This document shows, piece by piece, positions 16,796-25,796 of a stretch of DNA of 64,000 nt; positions within the stretch are counted from its first letter, which is position 1, and every line of letters starts with the position of its first letter. The notes beneath the pieces were generated by a model. It made no database searches. It was not told where the DNA came from and saw only the letters and a program-made list of their open reading frames with translations. Position numbers and translations under genes: made by a program. The stretch spans positions 327,491 to 391,490 of the forward strand of contig NZ_FOIS01000003.1 in the NCBI RefSeq assembly GCF_900110455.1, in the 5' to 3' direction. Origin of the DNA: Natrinema salifodinae. Its GTDB lineage: Archaea > Halobacteriota > Halobacteria > Halobacteriales > Natrialbaceae.

Positions 16796-18136
16796 ATGAG
16801 CGAACCGGTACGGGACCGCCTGGTCACCCTTCGACGGAGTCTCCACCGCCACCCCGAGCCGGCGTGGCGCGAGTTCTACACCACTGCCCGACTCGTCGAG
16901 GAGATCCGGGCTATCGGCGTCGACGAACTGGCCGTCGGCCCGGACGCTTACGACCCCGCCGATCGGATGGCCGTCCCCGACAAGGACCTCGAGCCGTGGG
17001 TCGAGCGTGCCCGCGAGCGCGGCGCCGACGCGGCCCTGCTCGAGCGGATGGCCGGCGGTAACACCGGCGCCGTCGCCGTCCTCGAGCGCGGCGAGGGCCC
17101 GACGATCGGCCTTCGGGTCGACATCGACGCGCTGTTCATCGAGGAATCGACCGACGCAGCCCACGACCCCGCGTCCGAGGGCTTTCGCTCCGAAATAGAG
17201 GAGACGATGCACGCCTGCGGCCACGACGTCCACATGACCTGGGGCCTGGCCGCCCTCGAGCGAATCGCCGACAGCGACTTCGCGGGTCGCCTGGTCGTCT
17301 TCTTCCAGCCCGCCGAGGAGGTAAGCGGCGGCGGGTGTCCGATGGCGAAAAGCGAGTTCGCCGAGGGCCTGGACTACCTGCTCGCGGTCCACGTCGGCCT
17401 CGATCACCCGACCGGCGAGGTCGTCGCCGGGATCGAGAAGCCCCTGGCGATGTGTCACGTCGACGCGACGATCGAGGGCAGCGCCGCGCACGCGGGCAAG
17501 GCCCCCAACGAGGGGGCCAACGCCATGCACGCCATGGGGACCGCGATCGAGAACGCCTACGGCATCCCCCGGCACGCGGACGGGATGACCCGGGTGAACA
17601 TCGGCAGGGCTGAGGCCGGGACCGCGAGCAATATCATCGCCGAGCGCGCCCATATGGAGTGCGAGGCCCGCGGCGAGACCACCGCGCTGATGGAGTACGT
17701 AAAGCGCCGCCTCGAGCGCACCGTCAAATCGGCGGCGACGATGCACGACTGCCGGGCCGACGTCGAGGTCGTCAGCGAGTCGCCCCGCGCCGACAGCGAC
17801 CTCGAACTCCAGACCGTCGTCAGCGAGGTCGCGACCGACGTCGACGGGATCGACAGCGTGCTTCCGGCCGCCGAGTTCGGCGCGAGCGAGGACGCGACCT
17901 TCCTGATGGACCGCGTCCAGCGCGCGGGCGGCCTGGCGAGCTACCTGATCGTCGGCACCGACCACCCGACGAGCCACCACACGCCGACGTTCGACGTCGA
18001 CGAGACGAGCCTCGAACACGGCGTCGCCGTCCTCGTCGGTGCGATCCGGGCGCTCGAGCGCAGACATCCGGTGGCGCACGCGGAGCCGGAGGACGGATCG
18101 CGCACGGACGTCGCGAACGCGGAGGTCGACGGATGA
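16796..18136 (+). CDS. AbgA-like M20 amidohydrolase
   Basis: Zinc amidohydrolase of peptidase family M20, 446 residues. It resembles AbgA (aminobenzoyl-glutamate hydrolase subunit A) more than generic IAA-amino-acid hydrolases. The shared features are the RMAVPD insertion near residue 58, the metal motif MHACGHDVHM near residue 138, FQPAEEVSGGG, SAAHAGKAPNEGANA, and the C-terminal SEDATFLMDRVQ...GTDHPTSHHTPTFDVDE. It overlaps the next gene by 4 nt (ATGA), so it is in one operon with the threonine-dehydratase-like gene. In this context it could deacylate an acyl-diaminobutyrate, but that is inference. A paralogue lies at 23.9 kb. Confidence 0.9.
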   Translation: MSEPVRDRLVTLRRSLHRHPEPAWREFYTTARLVEEIRAIGVDELAVGPDAYDPADRMAVPDKDLEPWVERARERGADAALLERMAGGNTGAVAVLERGEGPTIGLRVDIDALFIEESTDAAHDPASEGFRSEIEETMHACGHDVHMTWGLAALERIADSDFAGRLVVFFQPAEEVSGGGCPMAKSEFAEGLDYLLAVHVGLDHPTGEVVAGIEKPLAMCHVDATIEGSAAHAGKAPNEGANAMHAMGTAIENAYGIPRHADGMTRVNIGRAEAGTASNIIAERAHMECEARGETTALMEYVKRRLERTVKSAATMHDCRADVEVVSESPRADSDLELQTVVSEVATDVDGIDSVLPAAEFGASEDATFLMDRVQRAGGLASYLIVGTDHPTSHHTPTFDVDETSLEHGVAVLVGAIRALERRHPVAHAEPEDGSRTDVANAEVDG

Positions 18137-19419
18137 GCGGGGGCGGCGAACGGAGCGAGCCGCCCGAGCGGGATGCGTCGAACGGACCGGACCGGGCCCC
18201 CGTCACCATCGAGGATGTCGAGGCGGCCCGGGAGCGCATCGCCGACGTCGTCCACTGCACGCCGCTGGACACCTCGCGGACGTTCGCCGGCCTGAGCGGC
18301 GCAGCCTCGATCGGGCTCAAACTCGAGAACGTCCAGCGCACGGGCTCGTTCAAGATCCGTGGCGCGTACAACAAGATGGCCCGGCTCTCGACCGACGAGC
18401 GCGAGGCCGGCGTCATCTCCGCGAGCGCGGGCAACCATGCCCAAGGCGTCGCGCTGGCCGGCGACATGCTCGACATCGACACGACGATCGTCGTCCCCGA
18501 GGTGACGCCGGCGGCGAAGATTGAGGCCACCCGCGGCTACGGCGCCGCGGTCGTCGTCGAGGGCGACATCTACGAGCGCTCCTACGAGCACGCCCTCGAT
18601 CGGGCCGCCGAGACCGGCGAGACGTTCGTCCACCCCTTCGACGACGAGGCCATCGTCGCCGGCCAGGGGACCGTCGGCCTCGAACTGCTCGAGCAGTACC
18701 CCGACGTCGACGCCGTCCTCGTCGCCATCGGCGGCGGCGGGCTCATCTCGGGGATCGGAACGGCGCTGAAGGCTCGCGATCCCGATATTCGCGTGATCGG
18801 CGTCCAACCCGAGGGCGCCGCACACGCGAAGCCGTCCCTCGAGCGCGGCGAGATCCGCGAACTCGCGGCCGTCGACACCGTCGCGGAGGGGATCGCCGAC
18901 ACCCGCATGCTCGAGACCACCTTCGCGATCGCCCGCGAGGTCGTCGACGGCGTCGTCAGCGTCAGCGACCGCGAGATCGCGACCGCCGTGACTCTGCTGG
19001 CCGAGCGCGCCAAGACCGTCGCCGAGGGTGCCGGCGCAGCGCCCCTGGCGGCCGCGCTCTCCGACGACCTCGACCTCGAAGGGGAGCGCGTCGCGGTCGT
19101 CGTCTCCGGCGGCAACGTCGACCTCACCGAACACGCCGAACTGACCCGCACCGGCCTCCACGAACTCGGGCGCTACGCCGAGGCCAGGCTAGCCGTCGAC
19201 GCCTGGCCGACGACGGTCGGCGACGTCGCCGAGACCGTCGAAGCCGAGGGGGCCGAACTGGACGCCTTCGAGCGCGCTCGGCGGACGTCGGTCGATCACC
19301 CGAACCGCACGCCCGTAACGATCGGGATCGAAGGGAGCGGCCCCGATCATCTGAACGGCGTACTCGAAGCGTTGGCGGCTCTCGACGGTGTCTCCGTCGT
19401 CGAGCACTCGTTCGAGTGA
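18133..19419 (+). CDS. Threonine ammonia-lyase-like PLP enzyme (EutB-like)
   Basis: Fold-type II PLP enzyme of 428 residues that deaminates hydroxy amino acids. The PLP Lys lies in the segment GSFKIRGAYNKM near residue 75. Further motifs are SAGNHAQGVA, the phosphate loop GGGGLISG and the PLP-ring contact Ser in VVSGGN. The last 80 residues form a divergent ACT-like tail. In bacterial hydroxyectoine pathways EutB is a protein of this family, and co-transcription with an amidohydrolase beside doeA fits that role. Plain serine/threonine deamination is the alternative. A more standard IlvA is present at 62.4 kb. The 18133 ATG overlaps the upstream stop. Confidence 0.85.
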   Translation: MSGGGERSEPPERDASNGPDRAPVTIEDVEAARERIADVVHCTPLDTSRTFAGLSGAASIGLKLENVQRTGSFKIRGAYNKMARLSTDEREAGVISASAGNHAQGVALAGDMLDIDTTIVVPEVTPAAKIEATRGYGAAVVVEGDIYERSYEHALDRAAETGETFVHPFDDEAIVAGQGTVGLELLEQYPDVDAVLVAIGGGGLISGIGTALKARDPDIRVIGVQPEGAAHAKPSLERGEIRELAAVDTVAEGIADTRMLETTFAIAREVVDGVVSVSDREIATAVTLLAERAKTVAEGAGAAPLAAALSDDLDLEGERVAVVVSGGNVDLTEHAELTRTGLHELGRYAEARLAVDAWPTTVGDVAETVEAEGAELDAFERARRTSVDHPNRTPVTIGIEGSGPDHLNGVLEALAALDGVSVVEHSFE

Positions 19420-19551
19420 CATCCACCGTTCCGGTGGTGGACCGGATCTGAAACAGTATCCGTTTACCTGATCGATTCGGGGCAACCGCTGATCGTACTC
19501 GTGGCAGGGACGAAAACCGACCGGCGGGACGAACCCGAGGCGTGAGACCCG

Positions 19552-20901
19552 TTACGCGACCGTCGCGCTCGGCCCGACCGCCTCGATCGCGTCGAGGAAG
19601 AGTCCGATCCCTAACTCGATCTCGCGCTCGGTCGCGTCCAGCGGCGGGAGCAGCCGGATCGTCTTCTTCCCGCAGCCTAGCGTCAGGAGCCCGCGCTCGA
19701 GGGCCGCCTCGACGACCGCGCTCCGGCGCTCGGGCGTGTCGAACTCGACGGCCAGCATCAGGCCCTTGCCGCGGACGTCCTCGACGCAGTCGGGCGCGTC
19801 GTCGCGCAGGAGTTCCTTCGCTTGCTCGCCGCGTTCGGTCGCGTTGTCGAGCAGGTCGTACTCCCGAATCGCTTCGAGGGTGAACGCGCCCATCATCGAG
19901 CCGAGCAGGTCGCCGCCGCCGAAGGTCGACCCCAGCCGATTCTTCTCGCTGGGGAAGACCTCCGAGCGCGAAATCGTCGCACCGACGCGTAGGGCCTTCG
20001 CGCTGGCGATGACGTCGGGTTCGATCGGGTAGTGATCCGAGGCCCAGATCTCGCCGGTGCGGCCGACGCCGGACTGGATCTCGTCGACGATCAGGGGGAT
20101 GTCGTACTCGTCGCTCACGTCGGCGACCTCCCGCACGAACGCCTCGCTGGGGAACCGGTAGCCGCCGACGCCCTGGATCGGCTCGAGGATGAGGAAGGAG
20201 ATCTCGTCGGGGTCGATGTGGCCGCCTTCGGGCGCGAGCGCGTTGCGGAGCTGCGAGCCGGCGCCGGTGAAGAACCCGCAGTCGCAGTCGCCGGTGCAGT
20301 CGCAGAACGGCATCGTCTCGATGCCGTCGATCTGGGGGTAGTGGCGCGTGTAGACCTCCTTGGACTTCGTGATCGAGAGGGTGCCGAGCGTGCGCCCGTG
20401 GAAGCTTCCGGCGAAGGCGACGCCGTACTTCGACGGTGCCCGGTAGTCGGCGGTGATCTTCATCGCGTTCTCGACGGCCTCGGCCCCCGAGTTCGAGAGG
20501 AAGACGGTGTCCATCCCGTACTGGCTCGAGACCTCGATGAGTTTCTCCATGAGGTGGCTCGACCCCGGGACGGCCGACTCCTCGGGCGTCGGGCCGGCGC
20601 CGAAGTACATGTCTTGGCCGGCGATCTTCATCGGTTCGACCAGGTCGAACTCGCGGACCTTGCCGAGGACCTTCTCGTTGTTGTAGCCGAGCGGCGCGGC
20701 GCCGATGTGGCAGGTGAAGTCCAACAGGACGTTCCCGTCGACGTCGGTGACGAACGGGCCGTCGGCCTCGCCGGTCGCGTCCCAGACGAACTCGTGGGAG
20801 TACTCGCTGGGCGCCGAGTACGACTGGTGGAAGTCGACCCACTGCTGCGCGTTCGGACCCGGGAGCGCGTCCGCGTCGGGTTCCGCCGTGTCCCTATTCA
20901 T
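19552..20901 (-). CDS. Class III aminotransferase with Cys-rich insert
   Basis: PLP-dependent omega-aminotransferase of 449 residues, of the archaeal group near ornithine/GABA aminotransferases and amino-acid racemases. The PLP phosphate motif is NSGAEAVENAMKI, the Asp is in LIVDEIQSG, and the internal aldimine Lys is Lys302 (SAKAL). An unusual CxCxxxCxC cluster at Cys200, 202, 206 and 208 is reminiscent of a metal site. The ATG at 20901 follows a TTTTAATG TATA by about 28 nt, so the mRNA is leaderless, and an ACACA-N5-TGTGT inverted repeat spans the start. Within the island it may act on diaminobutyrate or another amino donor; the second aminotransferase at 25.8 kb looks closer to DoeD. Confidence 0.86.
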   Translation of the reverse strand: MNRDTAEPDADALPGPNAQQWVDFHQSYSAPSEYSHEFVWDATGEADGPFVTDVDGNVLLDFTCHIGAAPLGYNNEKVLGKVREFDLVEPMKIAGQDMYFGAGPTPEESAVPGSSHLMEKLIEVSSQYGMDTVFLSNSGAEAVENAMKITADYRAPSKYGVAFAGSFHGRTLGTLSITKSKEVYTRHYPQIDGIETMPFCDCTGDCDCGFFTGAGSQLRNALAPEGGHIDPDEISFLILEPIQGVGGYRFPSEAFVREVADVSDEYDIPLIVDEIQSGVGRTGEIWASDHYPIEPDVIASAKALRVGATISRSEVFPSEKNRLGSTFGGGDLLGSMMGAFTLEAIREYDLLDNATERGEQAKELLRDDAPDCVEDVRGKGLMLAVEFDTPERRSAVVEAALERGLLTLGCGKKTIRLLPPLDATEREIELGIGLFLDAIEAVGPSATVA

Positions 20902-20933
20902 ACACAGTTTATGTGTACCTCGTACATTAAAAC
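20902..20933 (-). promoter_or_regulatory. Aminotransferase promoter: TATA plus ACACA-N5-TGTGT operator-like repeat
   Basis: The minus-strand TATA (TTTTAATG, about 20926-20933) is 28 nt from the ATG. Between TATA and start, ACACA (20902-20906) and TGTGT (20912-20916) form an inverted repeat. It lies exactly where a repressor would block initiation. Confidence 0.45.
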
Positions 20934-21044
20934 TTGTTATGGGTTGCCTCGGATCGGTCCCGATACCGGCGGGGAAAACACAGCATGACGGCCGCGGCGA
21001 CGGGCTACGACTCGTCGATCGGTGCGGTGGAGGGTGCGGACGAC

Positions 21045-22721
21045 TCAGTCGTCGTCCGATTCGACGGGACCGCCCGGGCCGGCGGGCGACGATTCGGCTT
21101 CCGTTTGCGCGCTCGAGCCGACGAGCACCGTCTCGTCCTGAAGGAGCACGCGGCCGTACTCCGAGCCGAAGTCCTTGATCAGCGAGAGCATCGCGAGGAA
21201 GCAGACGAAGGCGAAGGGCGTGCCGGTGATGATCGCCGCCTGCTGGAGCGTGTTCGCGCTGCCCGTGCCGCCGAGGATCATCAGGATCGCAGCCGTCAAG
21301 CCGAGGACGACACCCCAGAAGATCCGGTTGATGGTCGACGGCCTGGCCTTCCCGCCGGTCGTCATCATCGAGACGGCCAGCGTCGAGGAGTCCGCGGACG
21401 TGACGAAGAAGGTCGTCACGAGGATCATGAAGGCCAGCATGAACACGGATCCCAGGGGGAACGTCTCGAAGAGGATGAAGCCGGAGACCTCCGCGCCGGC
21501 GTCACCGGCTATCACCGCGCTGAAGTCGGCGACGCCGTTGTGCTGGGCCCAGACGGACGTGCCGCCGACGAACGTGAACCAGGGGATGGTGGCCGCGGAG
21601 GTCGCGACGATACCGGTGAAGGCGACCTCGCGGACGGTCCGACCCTTGGAGATGCGGGCGATGAACAGGCCCGCGAACGGAGACCACGAGAGCGCCCACG
21701 CCCAGTAGAAGACCGTCCAGGCGTTCATCCACTCCGTCGCTTCCTGATTTCCCGCACCGAAAGCGCCGGCGCCGGTAAAGAGGCTCATCGAGACGAAGTC
21801 GGAGACCATCCCGCCGAGGGCCTGGGTGCCGAGCAGGATCAGGAACAGCGTCGGGCCGACGATGAACGTCCCGATCATGAGGACGACGAAGAGGATCATG
21901 TTGAAATTCGAGAGGCGGCGGATCCCCTTGTCGACCCCGAGCACCATCGAGGTCGTAAACAGCAGCGTCATCATCGTCACGACGAGGAGGATGCCGACGT
22001 TCCCGATGCTGATGCCCCACTGATAGTCGAGGCCGGTGACGAACTGGCTCCCGATGAAGCCCAGCGACGTCGCCACGCCGCCGATGGTTGCGAAGACCGC
22101 CAGAATGTCGACGACCTTCGCGACCGGGCCGTCTAAGTTCTCGGCCCCGATGATCGGAGTCAGCGCCGAGGACACCCGAAGCGGCACCGACTCGTAGTTG
22201 TACGCGAAGTAGCCGATCGCGATCCCCATGATCGTAAACACCGCGAGTTGGGGCAGGGCCCAGTGGAACAGCGTCTGCTGGACCGCGATGGTCATCGCCT
22301 CGGCGGAGCCGCTCTGCACGTTGAACAGCGGCGAGGGGCTGTCGTAGTAGAACAGCGCCTCGGTCGGGCCCCAGAACACGACGCCGGCCGCGAAGCCGGC
22401 CGAGTACAGCATCGCGAAGAACGACAGGAAGCTGTACTCCGGCGATTCGTCGCCGAGTCTGATCGATCCCCACGGGCCGACGATCAGGAACAACAGGAAG
22501 ACGACGATCAGGAACACGATCAGCAACAGCGCCCAGTTGAACGCACCGAGCATCGAGTCGTTCAGCGACGAGATGCCGTTTTCGACCGTCGTCGGACTGA
22601 TGAAGAACGCCGCGATCACGCCGACCGTCAGCAACGCGCCGAACAGGAAGACGGTCCGGTCAATCTCCTCGAGGAACTGATCGACCATCCCCGTCCCTCG
22701 CTCCTCCTCGCCGTCGCTCAT
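21045..22721 (-). CDS. BCCT family osmolyte transporter
   Basis: Secondary carrier for betaine, choline, carnitine or ectoine-type compatible solutes, 558 residues with about 12 transmembrane helices. Family marks are AGVVFWGPTEALFYY, and the signature stretch WTVFYWAWALSWSPFAGLFIARISKGRTVRE with its Trp box. Ectoine is a plausible substrate given the surrounding catabolic genes, though glycine betaine is equally possible from sequence. Unlike most neighbours it has a perfect ribosome-binding site, GGAGGTGA at 22728-22735, six nt before the ATG, so the mRNA has a leader. TATA-like elements lie near 22829-22837 and 22950-22957. Confidence 0.93.
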   Translation of the reverse strand: MSDGEEERGTGMVDQFLEEIDRTVFLFGALLTVGVIAAFFISPTTVENGISSLNDSMLGAFNWALLLIVFLIVVFLLFLIVGPWGSIRLGDESPEYSFLSFFAMLYSAGFAAGVVFWGPTEALFYYDSPSPLFNVQSGSAEAMTIAVQQTLFHWALPQLAVFTIMGIAIGYFAYNYESVPLRVSSALTPIIGAENLDGPVAKVVDILAVFATIGGVATSLGFIGSQFVTGLDYQWGISIGNVGILLVVTMMTLLFTTSMVLGVDKGIRRLSNFNMILFVVLMIGTFIVGPTLFLILLGTQALGGMVSDFVSMSLFTGAGAFGAGNQEATEWMNAWTVFYWAWALSWSPFAGLFIARISKGRTVREVAFTGIVATSAATIPWFTFVGGTSVWAQHNGVADFSAVIAGDAGAEVSGFILFETFPLGSVFMLAFMILVTTFFVTSADSSTLAVSMMTTGGKARPSTINRIFWGVVLGLTAAILMILGGTGSANTLQQAAIITGTPFAFVCFLAMLSLIKDFGSEYGRVLLQDETVLVGSSAQTEAESSPAGPGGPVESDDD

Positions 22722-23187
22722 CCCGTCTCACCTCCCGGAACCGGCCGGTAGCGTGCTGATCGGTCGTGCCTCCACCTACCGTTTACCATGCTGCGTGATG
22801 GCATACCGATTTGGTCGTCAGTGTATACAATAAACGTTTCCCTCTAGCGGGAAACATATACAGATTATGTTTACATAGCGGTCTCACGACGAATAGGAGC
22901 TCCTGGCTCGGGATCGAACGAACGGCCACGAATCGGGACCGGACCGAACGTATATAACGGCCGATTCAAGCCTAATTACTGCGATCTACGCTATCGAGAA
23001 CGAGGTGATAGCGGCGCGAGTCGCTCCCGAAGTGGGAGGCGACGCCTCGTGGGATTACGGACGGGACGATCCTCGCGTGGTCCGCAGTGCTCGGATCTCA
23101 GGGTCGCTGCAAAGCCAGGTCGAAGACGGCCGGCGACGGCTGCGTGATCGGCTGAATCCGCCGTCCGTTAGCGTTCGCCAGTGTCCA
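22722..23187. promoter_or_regulatory. BCCT upstream region: SD, possible tandem promoters, hairpin and GTGTAT motifs
   Basis: This 466-base gap has no convincing gene. From the BCCT start outward it holds the SD at 22728-22735, a perfect palindrome TGTATACA (22822-22829), a hairpin GTTTCCC-TCTAGC-GGGAAAC (22836-22855), CATATACAG near 22855, and a symmetrical TATATAA near 22951. The BCCT leader may therefore be 80 to 200 nt and include the hairpin. The outer 200 bases show nothing recognisable. Confidence 0.45.
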
Positions 23188-23841
23188 TCAGCGTTCGTTC
23201 GTCAGTTCCTCGAACGTTTGCTCGCGGGACTCGGCGCTCTCAGTGACTCTCTCACTGAACTCGTCGACGCGCGCTTTGATCTCCTCGCGGGTGTCCGCCG
23301 GCGAGAAGGCGTCGGACATCGTCAGCAGGCGCACGAACGCGCGCAGTTCCTCGTCGGTGAGCTGGGCGAACTCCTCGTTCTCGAGTTTCTCGACGACCTC
23401 GTCGACGTCGATCTGACCGACGGGCTCGACGTTGAACTCGACGTTGACCATCCGATAGTTCGAGCCGGCGAGTCGCTGTTCGGCCTTGCCGACGCCCTCG
23501 GAGAGCATGTCCTTGAACGGCGTGTAGTAGCCCATCGTCCCCAGGTGAAGGAAGGCGAGCATGTCGGTGATCCCCTGGGTGTAGGCGTCGCGCTCCTCGT
23601 CGTCGGGATCGAAGACCGTCTCCCGGTCGCGTTCCTCTAAGTACTCGAAGAGAATGCTGAAATCGAGGATTCCGTTCCGAACGCGGCGTCGAATCCGATT
23701 TCGCTTCTGTTTTTTCGAGTGGTCCGTGTAGTCGGTCTTCCGGCCGAGCAAGAAATCACGATCGGAGGGGGTGAGGATTCCGCGCGGGCGATCCGAGTCC
23801 GCCGCCGTTCGCAGCGACTCCGGCACGTCGTCCTGACTCAT
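23188..23841 (-). CDS. Conserved haloarchaeal protein of unknown function
   Basis: A 217-residue, highly charged cytoplasmic protein without signal or membrane segment. The N-terminal half has RGILTPSDRDFLLGRKTDYTDH followed by a very basic KKQKRNRIRRRVRNGILDF segment, which I recall as a recurring haloarchaeal block of unknown function and possibly nucleic-acid binding. The C-terminal half is acidic and helical. The ATG at 23841 is supported by a TTAAT element about 30 nt upstream. An ATACACA word abuts the start, as at the aminotransferase gene. I cannot assign a function. Confidence 0.75.
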   Translation of the reverse strand: MSQDDVPESLRTAADSDRPRGILTPSDRDFLLGRKTDYTDHSKKQKRNRIRRRVRNGILDFSILFEYLEERDRETVFDPDDEERDAYTQGITDMLAFLHLGTMGYYTPFKDMLSEGVGKAEQRLAGSNYRMVNVEFNVEPVGQIDVDEVVEKLENEEFAQLTDEELRAFVRLLTMSDAFSPADTREEIKARVDEFSERVTESAESREQTFEELTNER

Positions 23842-23931
23842 ACACAGGTAGATGGAGAGCGGGCGGATTAACGTTACTGATCCCACGAACCCGACATGTG
23901 AATGTCATATTCGGGTCGACGGCCGCGCTCG

Positions 23932-25212
23932 CTACGGCCGCCGCCTGGCGAGTTCGATCGCCGTCTCGGAGAGCACCGCGACCCCGATATCGAGGCTCTC
24001 CTCGTCGATGTCGAAGGTGGGCGTGTGGTGGCTCGTCGGGTGGTCGGTCCCGATCAGGACGTACGAGGCCAGGCCGTTGTTGTCCTGGACGCGCTGCATC
24101 AGGTACGTCACGTCCTCGCTCGCGCCGAAGTCCGTGGCGGGAACGACGCGGTCGACGCCCGGGACCCCCCAGGCGACGTTCCCGATCAGGTCACGGAGCG
24201 CGGGATGGCTGTCGACGCGGGGCGACTCGCTGACGACACGGGGCGTGACGTCGCAGTCGTGCATCTCGGCGGCGGCGTACAGCACGCGCTCGAGTTCCGT
24301 CCGCATGTACTCCATGAGACCGGTCGTCTCGCCGCGGACCTCCGCCTCGATCGTGATCTCCTCGGCGATGACGTTGCTGGCGGTGCCGCCCTCGATGGAG
24401 CCGACGTTCACCCGGGTCATCCCGTCGCTGTGCCGGGGGATCGCGTACGCGTTCTGGATCGCGGTCGCCGCGGCCTGCATCGCGTTGCCGCCCTCGTTGG
24501 GCGCTTTGCCCGCGTGGGCGCTCGCGCCCTCGAAGGTCGCGGTCACGTGGGCCATCGCCAGCGGTTTCTCGACGCCGGCGACGAACTCGCCGGTCGGGTG
24601 GCCGAGGCCGACGTGGAGCGCGAGCAGGTAGTCGACGTCGTCGAGGTAGCCGCCCTCGGCCATCGCCTTCCCGCCGCCGGAGATCTCCTCGGCGGGCTGG
24701 AAGAAGACCTTCAGCGTCCCCTCGAAGTCGCCGTCCTTGACCGCCTCGATCGTCCCCAGCGCTATCGCCAGGTGGGCGTCGTGGCCGCAGGCGTGCATGT
24801 AGCCGTCGTGTTCCGACCGAAAGCCCGCCGCAGCCGGCCGGTGGTCGTCCTCGGTCGACTCCCGCATCGAAATGGCGTCGAGATCGACGCGCACTCCGAC
24901 GCAGGGACCCTCCCCCTCTTCGACCACCGCGACGACGCCCGTATTGCCGTCGGCGGTCCGCTCGAGCACGTCCGATCGGACGCCCGCCTGGCGGGCGCGC
25001 TCGCGCCAGGGCTCGAGTTCCGACGCGTCGGGGACGGCCATGCGCTCGTCGGTCGCCAGGACCTCGCGACCGACGGCGATCTCGTCGACCCCGATCCGCT
25101 CGAGTTCCTCGACGACGCGGGCCGTCGTCCGGAACTCCCGCCAGCCCGGCTCGGGGTGGCGGTGGAAGTCCCGACGTAACTCGCTCAACCGATTTCGGAC
25201 CTCGTGTGCCAT
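23932..25212 (-). CDS. AbgA-like M20 amidohydrolase (second copy)
   Basis: Zinc amidohydrolase of 426 residues and a clear paralogue of the enzyme at 16.8 kb. It shares HRHPEPGWREFRTTARVVEELERIGVDEIAVG, RMAVPD, MHACGHDAHL, the FQPAEEISGGG block, SAHAGKAPNEGGNAM, SEDVTYLMQRVQ and HHTPTFDIDEESL. All expected metal-ligand motifs are present. GATTAAG about 28 nt before the ATG indicates a leaderless mRNA. It stands upstream of, and opposite in order to, the DoeD-like aminotransferase group on the same strand. The duplicated pair suggests two related acyl-amino-acid substrates; the substrates are unknown. Confidence 0.9.
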   Translation of the reverse strand: MAHEVRNRLSELRRDFHRHPEPGWREFRTTARVVEELERIGVDEIAVGREVLATDERMAVPDASELEPWRERARQAGVRSDVLERTADGNTGVVAVVEEGEGPCVGVRVDLDAISMRESTEDDHRPAAAGFRSEHDGYMHACGHDAHLAIALGTIEAVKDGDFEGTLKVFFQPAEEISGGGKAMAEGGYLDDVDYLLALHVGLGHPTGEFVAGVEKPLAMAHVTATFEGASAHAGKAPNEGGNAMQAAATAIQNAYAIPRHSDGMTRVNVGSIEGGTASNVIAEEITIEAEVRGETTGLMEYMRTELERVLYAAAEMHDCDVTPRVVSESPRVDSHPALRDLIGNVAWGVPGVDRVVPATDFGASEDVTYLMQRVQDNNGLASYVLIGTDHPTSHHTPTFDIDEESLDIGVAVLSETAIELARRRP

Positions 25213-25371
25213 CGTTTCCCAAAACTAGGACGAGGAACTACTTAATCGTGGTCAATAATCGACCGCAGTTTACGCACGTTCGCCGTAGAATGCGGCCGAT
25301 CGATCCGAAATCCGGGCAGCGATTCCGGGTGCGACGTGACAGTAGGGGAACCGGGCGCGACGGGGTGGCGA

Positions 25372-25761
25372 TCACCCCAGGTACGCGACGGCGTCCAGCT
25401 CCACGCGGACGTCCTCGGGGAGCCGCGAGACCTCCACGCAGACGCGAGCGGGCGGGATCTCGTCGAACCGCTCGCCGTAGGCCTCGTTGACCCGTTCGTA
25501 GTCGTCGAGGTCGGTCAGGTAGACCGTGACCTTGACGACGTCCGCCAGGCCGTCGCCCCCGGCTTCGTCGACGACCGCGGCGATGTTGTCGAGCACCCGG
25601 TCGGTCTGCGCCTCGATGTCGCCCTCTACTGCGTCGCCCGTCTCGGGATCGACGGGGCCGTAGCCGGAGACGTAGAGCGTGTCGCCGGCGCGGACGCCCT
25701 GGGAGTAGGGATTGTCGGTGCTCGGTGCGTCGTCGGTCCGAATTCGGTCGGTGTCGGTCAT
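25372..25761 (-). CDS. RidA family enamine/imine deaminase
   Basis: Protein of 129 residues in the YjgF/YER057c/UK114 (Rid) family, which hydrolyses reactive enamine/imine intermediates released by PLP enzymes. The pattern NPYSQGVRAGDTLYVSGYGPVDPETG and the C-terminal RVCVEVSRLPEDVRVELDAVAYLG are typical; the Arg of RVCVEV corresponds to the RidA active-site Arg. It is placed just downstream of a class III aminotransferase on the same strand and near a threonine-dehydratase-like gene, which is a sensible setting. A more canonical RidA is at 59.2 kb. Confidence 0.9.
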   Translation of the reverse strand: MTDTDRIRTDDAPSTDNPYSQGVRAGDTLYVSGYGPVDPETGDAVEGDIEAQTDRVLDNIAAVVDEAGGDGLADVVKVTVYLTDLDDYERVNEAYGERFDEIPPARVCVEVSRLPEDVRVELDAVAYLG

Positions 25762-25796
25762 CGTGATCAGTGGCGTGACTCGTAAAAGCGGTTCGC

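Noticed and set aside
19552-20901. First class III aminotransferase as the main DoeD
   Set aside because: It has the NSGAEA motif of GABA/ornithine-type enzymes; the 25.8 kb gene has the GPTG motif typical of diaminobutyrate aminotransferases.
23005-23640. Plus-strand frame with a TATA element (near 22951) and GAGGTGAT ahead of it
   Set aside because: It runs antisense through the 23.8 kb gene and its sequence resembles nothing. The TATA is symmetrical enough to serve BCCT on the other strand.
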